Notes under the pieces: model-generated | Told to the model about the DNA's origin: nothing | The model's database searches: none | The model's input: the letters and a program-made list of their open reading frames with translations, nothing else | NCBI GenBank assembly: GCA_910586635.1 | Contig: CAJUJA010000022.1 | Coordinates: 1 to 18,718 of the forward strand | Source of the DNA: an uncultured Bacilli bacterium | Lineage (GTDB): Bacteria; Bacillota_I; Bacilli_A; RF39; UBA660 | Reading direction: 5' to 3' | Length of the DNA stretch: 18,718 nucleotides | Made by a program: the position numbers and the translations under genes | In this document: positions 14,563-18,718 of the stretch, one piece after another | How positions within the stretch are numbered: the stretch's first letter is position 1 | Layout: every line of letters begins with the position of its first letter

Positions 14563-16617
14563 TTATAAAGAAATCTTAATACTGCCTTCTTCTTTCGTAA
14601 TTAAGTATGGAATCTTTAATTGGTTGAATCGATTAATAATTTCCTTATGAGGGTGATTGAATTTATTATTTTTACCCGCTGATATCAACGCTAGTTTAGG
14701 TTTTACTTTTTTTAAAAAACTTAGACTACTACTTGTCCTACTTCCATGATGACCAACTTTTAAAATATCAATTTTCTCTAATTCATATCGATCCATGATC
14801 CTTTTCTCACTTTTACAGGAAGCATCTCCCATAAATAGTAAACTTTTTGCATTGGATTCTATATAAAAAACTAGACTACTATCGTTCTCATCTTCTAAGT
14901 CTTGATTCAAAGAGAAAAATTTTAAATTCCCCACTTCAAAGTAATCCCCTGATTTTGACACTCTGGTATTAGGAAAAGCTCTTCTTAAAGCTTTTTCATA
15001 GTAATTTAGCTTTCCTTCATTAATCAATATTTTTGCAACAGAAAAGTTTTCTATTAAGTTCATAGCTTCTCCTAAATGATCAAAATCCCCATGGGTAAGT
15101 ATTAAAAGATCTAGTTTTTTAATTCCTTGTTTTTTTAAATAAGGAATCGTTATATTTTTTACAATGGAAGACTTATTTTTTCTTCTCTTCCACTTTTCTT
15201 TATTATAAGATTGAACCCCGCCTGTATCTATAAGGATATTTTTATGATTGGAATGCAGCAAAATAGAATCTCCTTGCCCAATATCTAACATCACTAAATA
15301 ATCCTTGTTCATTAAATATGGATAAGTATAATGAAATAAAATCACCAAAAACAGCGGAACTATATATAAATATTTTTTATGTAATATGGCAAAGAAAAAC
15401 AAAATAATAAAAACTTCATACACAAAATAAAAGATATATGGGATATCACAAAAAATAAGTTTAGAGCACGTAATCTGGTTTAAAAGATTACTACTTTGTT
15501 CTAATATCATAATCATCAAGTTAAAAATTCTTTCTAATGGTGGAATAAAAAAAGTGATAAAAGCCAAGGGAAAGATAGCGATACTAATAAGTGGTACATA
15601 AAAGAGATTATAAATAATACTGAAAGGATTTACTTGATTAAAACTATATAAAGTAATAGGTAAACTTATTATGAACGAAAAAAAGGATATCATAGATAAT
15701 TTGATTAAATAGTTTTTATACTGGTTGATATAGTTTCCTAATACAATTAAGGAAAATGCAATACTAAAAGAATATAAAAAGGCAATATCAAATAGATAAT
15801 TTGGATTGATTAACAAGGAAAGAATCGTTATTATTATAAAAATGTGAACTGGTTTTACATGAAAATAATAAATTCTATTGATTGAGAAGAAAATAAAGAA
15901 TAAAACTGCACGTAAAATGGAAGGCGAACATCCAACTAACAGTAGATAAAAACATAACAATATTCCCACTAATAAATATCGTGTTTTTTCTTTTAATTTT
16001 AATTTTTGAAATAATTTTAATAAAATCATAGATAATAGGCTAATGTGCATACCACTAATTGCAAATAAATGGCTAATTCCTAACTCCTGATAATTTCTAA
16101 TTATATTTTTAGGAATTAAGGAATGATCTCCTAAAATAAATACCCTTAAATATGGATTTTGTGTCTTTTCAAATACTAAGTTTTTTATGCGATAAAATAA
16201 GTATTGATTTTTTTCAATTAGAAACATTTCCTCTATTTCCATTAAATAATATATTTTCTTTCTTTCTAAATATTTTCTATAGTTAAATAATCCTTCTGTT
16301 GTATTTTCATCAGGTTTTCTTAAAACTCCTTTTATACTTAATCTATCCCCTATTTGAATCTGATTTAAAAGTTTTTTCTTTTCTTTTTGTGTCTTAAAAT
16401 AATAGGTTGCAATTACTTGTTCTTTTCCTTTTATATAAAGTTTTAATTGATCTCCATCTGCAAAATAATTGGTAACAATTCCCTTAATTTCTTTGGTATC
16501 TTTTGAATATATGCTCTTTGTTGTTTTAAAAAGGGAATGGATAATAAAAGGGAGACTTACTAATACTAAAAGTAAATAAAAATAGTTAGAGAGTAATATT
16601 TTCCTTAATTTTATCAA
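14563..16617 (-). CDS. comEC: ComEC/Rec2 DNA-uptake channel
   Basis: 684 residues. ComEC forms the membrane channel that brings single-stranded DNA into the cell during transformation. N-terminal membrane segments flank an outside OB-like domain (about 40-110, EIKGIVTNYFADGD, GDRLSIKGVLRKP). The central competence domain has the signature LGDHSLIP...LGISHLFAISGMHISLL followed by multiple membrane helices (about 190-440). The C-terminal metallo-beta-lactamase-like domain has VMLDIGQGDSILLH, IDTGG and THGDFDHLG (H509, D511, D513, H514), plus FMGDAS and VGHHGS, all the metal ligands expected of a nuclease. The start is TTG at 16617: AGGAGA (16626-16631) lies 8 bases before it, inside comEA, and the genes overlap by 32 bases. 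The domain set is complete, so the gene appears functional. Confidence 0.96.
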   Translation of the reverse strand: MIKLRKILLSNYFYLLLVLVSLPFIIHSLFKTTKSIYSKDTKEIKGIVTNYFADGDQLKLYIKGKEQVIATYYFKTQKEKKKLLNQIQIGDRLSIKGVLRKPDENTTEGLFNYRKYLERKKIYYLMEIEEMFLIEKNQYLFYRIKNLVFEKTQNPYLRVFILGDHSLIPKNIIRNYQELGISHLFAISGMHISLLSMILLKLFQKLKLKEKTRYLLVGILLCFYLLLVGCSPSILRAVLFFIFFSINRIYYFHVKPVHIFIIITILSLLINPNYLFDIAFLYSFSIAFSLIVLGNYINQYKNYLIKLSMISFFSFIISLPITLYSFNQVNPFSIIYNLFYVPLISIAIFPLAFITFFIPPLERIFNLMIMILEQSSNLLNQITCSKLIFCDIPYIFYFVYEVFIILFFFAILHKKYLYIVPLFLVILFHYTYPYLMNKDYLVMLDIGQGDSILLHSNHKNILIDTGGVQSYNKEKWKRRKNKSSIVKNITIPYLKKQGIKKLDLLILTHGDFDHLGEAMNLIENFSVAKILINEGKLNYYEKALRRAFPNTRVSKSGDYFEVGNLKFFSLNQDLEDENDSSLVFYIESNAKSLLFMGDASCKSEKRIMDRYELEKIDILKVGHHGSRTSSSLSFLKKVKPKLALISAGKNNKFNHPHKEIINRFNQLKIPYLITKEEGSIKISL

Positions 16618-17281
16618 ATAATGAATCTCCTATACCATTGACTTTTTTTACTTCTTCAATACTTTGAAAACCTCCATTTTTATTTCGATATTCTATGATA
16701 CTTTTAGCCTTAGCCTCTCCTACTCCTGATAAGGTCATTAATTCTTCTAAGGTTGCCTGATTAAGGGATACTTTTTTATTTTCATCTTGAATGTTATAAG
16801 ATGAGTCAATACAAGCATCATTCGTAACTCCATCACTTCCTGTTGTACAATTTTTTCTAACTGTTTCTTCCTTTTCTTTTGTTTTTTCAAAATTTCTTAC
16901 TTCATAATAACTATATACAATAATTACCATTTCATCTTCTAATTTCTTACTTAAATTCAGAACACTGGTGTCGCCTAATTTAGTAACTCCCCCTGCCAAA
17001 TTAATAGCATCAATGACTCTACTTCCTTTTTTTAATGTATAAATGCCCGAATTCATTACCTCTCCTTTTACATCTACCATAATTTCTTGTAGTGATTCTT
17101 CTTTTTCCAGCTCCTTTTCTTTCTTTTTAACGCTAACTTTCTTTTCAGTTAGCATCGTTTTTGTACTTTTCTTTTCTTTTTTTCCACCTGTATAATAAAT
17201 TCCTATTATGATAGATAAAATCACAACCAGAATACTAATAGAGAGTAGAATTTGTTTTCGATAGCGATATTTAAATGTCAT
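16586..17281 (-). CDS. comEA: ComEA competence DNA receptor
   Basis: 231 residues from the ATG at 17281, chosen because AGGAGG stands 7 bases before it; an in-frame ATG 10 codons upstream lacks a site. ComEA is anchored in the membrane and binds double-stranded DNA outside the cell for delivery to ComEC. One membrane segment (about 10-30) is followed by a charged linker (33-65, mainly K/E), an SLBB-type domain (about 67-124, MVDVKGEVMNSGIYTLKKG) and a C-terminal helix-hairpin-helix DNA-binding domain (171-231, VSLNQATLEELMTLSGVGEAKA and NGIGDSLFDKI, quoted in part). A Cys pair (CTTGSDGVTNDAC) in the linker before the helix-hairpin-helix part could form a disulfide. No consensus promoter is visible in the short gap after ftsW. 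Confidence 0.95.
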   Translation of the reverse strand: MTFKYRYRKQILLSISILVVILSIIIGIYYTGGKKEKKSTKTMLTEKKVSVKKKEKELEKEESLQEIMVDVKGEVMNSGIYTLKKGSRVIDAINLAGGVTKLGDTSVLNLSKKLEDEMVIIVYSYYEVRNFEKTKEKEETVRKNCTTGSDGVTNDACIDSSYNIQDENKKVSLNQATLEELMTLSGVGEAKAKSIIEYRNKNGGFQSIEEVKKVNGIGDSLFDKIKENITL

Positions 17282-17309
17282 GTCATTCCCTCCTACTTTA
17301 TTATTAGAC

Positions 17310-17336
17310 AAAAAAAAGAAAAGTTCTTAGCTTTTC
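17310..17336 (-). terminator. Intrinsic terminator of ftsW
   Basis: On the minus strand GAAAAG (17331-17336) pairs with CTTTTC (17318-17323) around a 7-base loop and is followed by seven T residues (17311-17317). It lies just after the ftsW stop. Confidence 0.8.
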
Positions 17337-17344
17337 CTTTCTTC

Positions 17345-18502
17345 TTATGATTTTTTCAAATCATCACGAATTCTATTTTCTACACTTACTCGCTGTGCAA
17401 TAGTTAAAGCAGCGACTAAACAAATTGTATAGCTTCCTCCATAGCTCATAAATGGAAGCGGAACTCCAGTTAATGGAATGAGACCAAATAGACCTAGTAA
17501 ATTAACAGCGATATGGGAAAAGATATAAACCGCAATTCCATAACACATCATAGCTCCTCTATTGGTATAGCTTCTTCTACCGATTAAAAGAATTCTATAT
17601 AGAATAAACATATAAAGTAAGATAATCAACACTCCAAATAAGGATCCCATTTCCTCTACTATAATCGCAAAAATAAAATCAGTATAGGGCTCTGGCAGAT
17701 ATAAATATTTCTGAGTAGAATTTCCAAGTCCTACCCCTGTTAAACCTCCATTATTAATTGCAATATAACCATTGCACACTTGAGATCCTGTAGTCAATAA
17801 CTTAGAACAGGGATCTTTAAAATCAAAACGGGAAACTTGTCTTTCTAGTAAAACGCTATTTCCTGTTGTTGAAATTGCTAGTGCTACTACTATAACTAAT
17901 CCTACGCATCCAAATAAAGTTTTAGATTTAATTATTTTTGGTATAGGAGATGCTATAAAAAGGCAGAAAACGATTACCGCAAAAATAATAGCGGTTCCAA
18001 GGTCTGGTTGTAACATAATTAAAAGTGCGATTCCACAAGCAACAGCAATAGGAAATAAACTGGTTGTATATCCATCCAATTTTTTTTGTTTCATTTCATA
18101 AAACCTAGCAATCCAAACAATAAAAATCACCTTAATAAATTCACTAGGTTGAATACTAACAGGACCAAAATCAAACCAACTAACAGAATGGTTGGTTGCC
18201 TTTCCATAAATCAGTAGAACTACTAAACTAGCCGTAGCACCTAGTAATAAAAGCCAAGAGAAAATCCCATATGCTTTAGTATTAAACCTAATCATCACAA
18301 AAAATAGAATAACCCCACACACCAAAAAAATAGCTTGTTTAATAAAATAGTTGTAAGGACTTACTGCATGAGACATATATGCTGTAACATTAGAGGAAGA
18401 GAAAACCATAACAAGACCAATGATAAATAACAAAACAGTCACAATCAGAAGTGGCTTATCCAAGTATTTAAAAACTTTTTTGTTTTGTTTCCTCTTTGCC
18501 AT
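17345..18502 (-). CDS. ftsW: SEDS peptidoglycan glycosyltransferase FtsW (or RodA)
   Basis: 385 residues, about ten membrane segments. SEDS proteins polymerise lipid II into glycan strands with a partner class B PBP; the PBP2B-type gene in this window is the natural partner if this is FtsW. Motifs: GPVSIQPSEFIK in the loop after the third or fourth helix, LGNSTQKYLYLPEPYTDFIFA with the candidate catalytic Asp275 (RodA/FtsW position), and the C-terminal GVPLPFMSYGGSYT. The start is ATG at 18502 with AAAGGAT...AGGG upstream; a basic tail MAKRKQNKK leads the first helix. RodA is a possible alternative, but the sequence pattern and the length suit FtsW. It stands alone between a promoter and a terminator, away from the mraZ operon. 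Confidence 0.92.
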   Translation of the reverse strand: MAKRKQNKKVFKYLDKPLLIVTVLLFIIGLVMVFSSSNVTAYMSHAVSPYNYFIKQAIFLVCGVILFFVMIRFNTKAYGIFSWLLLLGATASLVVLLIYGKATNHSVSWFDFGPVSIQPSEFIKVIFIVWIARFYEMKQKKLDGYTTSLFPIAVACGIALLIMLQPDLGTAIIFAVIVFCLFIASPIPKIIKSKTLFGCVGLVIVVALAISTTGNSVLLERQVSRFDFKDPCSKLLTTGSQVCNGYIAINNGGLTGVGLGNSTQKYLYLPEPYTDFIFAIIVEEMGSLFGVLIILLYMFILYRILLIGRRSYTNRGAMMCYGIAVYIFSHIAVNLLGLFGLIPLTGVPLPFMSYGGSYTICLVAALTIAQRVSVENRIRDDLKKS

Positions 18503-18525
18503 TAAAACCCTATCCTTTCTTTTTT

Positions 18526-18534
18526 ATCATATCA
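18526..18534 (-). promoter_or_regulatory. Probable extended -10 promoter of ftsW
   Basis: On the minus strand TGA precedes TATGAT (18526-18531), giving an extended -10. The matching -35, CTGTAA about 18 bases upstream, is poor. A second, overlapping TATGAT lies 5 bases upstream. Confidence 0.5.
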
Positions 18535-18608
18535 TAAATATTCCTACTTTTACAGACCCATTTTTTTTAGGTAAATTTGATTAACATAATTTCGCATTTT
18601 ACATAACC

Positions 18609-18614
18609 TATAAT
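18609..18614 (+). promoter_or_regulatory. Possible promoter of the Cys-rich small gene
   Basis: TATAAT on the plus strand 26 bases before the ATG at 18641, with no good -35 at 17 bases; TTAACA (18581-18586) is 22 bases away. The overlapping CATAACCTA (18602-18610) fits the CATAnnnTA form of sporulation sigma -10 boxes, but its -35 is not convincing. Confidence 0.4.
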
Positions 18615-18640
18615 AGATTAAGTAAAGGAGGCTATGTCAT

Positions 18641-18718
18641 ATGTATTACTATGGTGGTGGATCATCTTGTTGTCAAAACTCATGTCCACAAATGTATTAT
18701 TCAAACAATTGCTGTGGA
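18641..18718 (+). CDS. Cys/Tyr/Gly-rich small protein, partial
   Basis: The first 26 codons of a gene that runs off the right edge with no stop: MYYYGGGSSCCQNSC and so on, with five Cys, five Tyr and four Gly. AAAGGAGG ends 9 bases before this ATG. An out-of-frame ATG at 18634 is only 2 bases from that site and would give a Trp/Leu-rich peptide, which is less likely. Cys-Cys pairs with Tyr and Gly recall small surface or spore-coat type proteins, but this is only compositional. It is the only plus-strand gene and is divergent from ftsW. Confidence 0.6.
   Translation, partial: MYYYGGGSSCCQNSCPQMYYSNNCCG

Noticed and set aside
1..18718. CRISPR array, IS element, prophage or tRNA genes
   Set aside because: No regularly spaced repeats, transposase or phage-type genes, terminal repeats or cloverleaf-type sequences were seen by eye; gene density and base composition are uniform.

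Overview
This window looks like chromosomal core sequence from a low-GC, Gram-positive-type bacterium of the Bacillota, probably an uncultured, gut-type member of the Bacilli. The evidence is the strongly AT-rich sequence, a mraZ-rsmH-ftsL-pbp2B block, a T-box leader on thrS, a DnaI-type helicase loader, a comEA-comEC pair and GG-rich Shine-Dalgarno sites. Trp is read from TGG, and TGA is a real stop (the PBP gene ends in TGA inside an ATGA overlap), so the standard bacterial code applies and this is not a Mycoplasma with code 4. Lineage is an inference from gene content.

All complete recognisable genes lie on the minus strand except a small partial gene at the far right. From right to left, the order of transcription on the minus strand: (i) a divergent promoter region near 18505-18640 separates ftsW (minus) from a partial Cys/Tyr/Gly-rich small protein (plus); (ii) ftsW and its terminator; (iii) comEA and comEC, overlapping, for DNA uptake; (iv) a dnaI-like helicase loader coupled to an unusual RNB-family exoribonuclease; (v) a TasA/SipW-signal-type secreted protein; (vi) a Thr T-box riboswitch and a threonyl-tRNA synthetase that lacks the usual N-terminal TGS domain; (vii) a TPR protein with an unassigned C-terminal domain; (viii) the division/cell-wall operon mraZ-rsmH-ftsL-pbp2B with a membrane protein carrying an RsgI-like extracytoplasmic domain at its end; (ix) a 33-residue membrane microprotein with its own promoter, ribosome-binding site and terminator; (x) a membrane-anchored lysozyme-like protein; (xi) a partial phosphoglycosyl transferase running off the left edge.

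The common theme is envelope construction: division septum synthesis (ftsW, pbp2B, ftsL), its regulator MraZ with a well-formed operator, a possible wall hydrolase and a polyprenyl-phosphate sugar transferase. Interleaved are housekeeping genes for replication initiation, RNA decay, tRNA charging and transformation.

No rRNA, tRNA, IS element, prophage, CRISPR array or attachment site was seen. The most unusual items are the free-standing microprotein gene, the RsgI-like protein lacking an anti-sigma domain at the end of the dcw operon, the lysozyme-like protein with a degenerate duplicated helix and a cytoplasmic domain, the S1-less RNB enzyme, and junctions where a terminator and the next promoter share the same bases.
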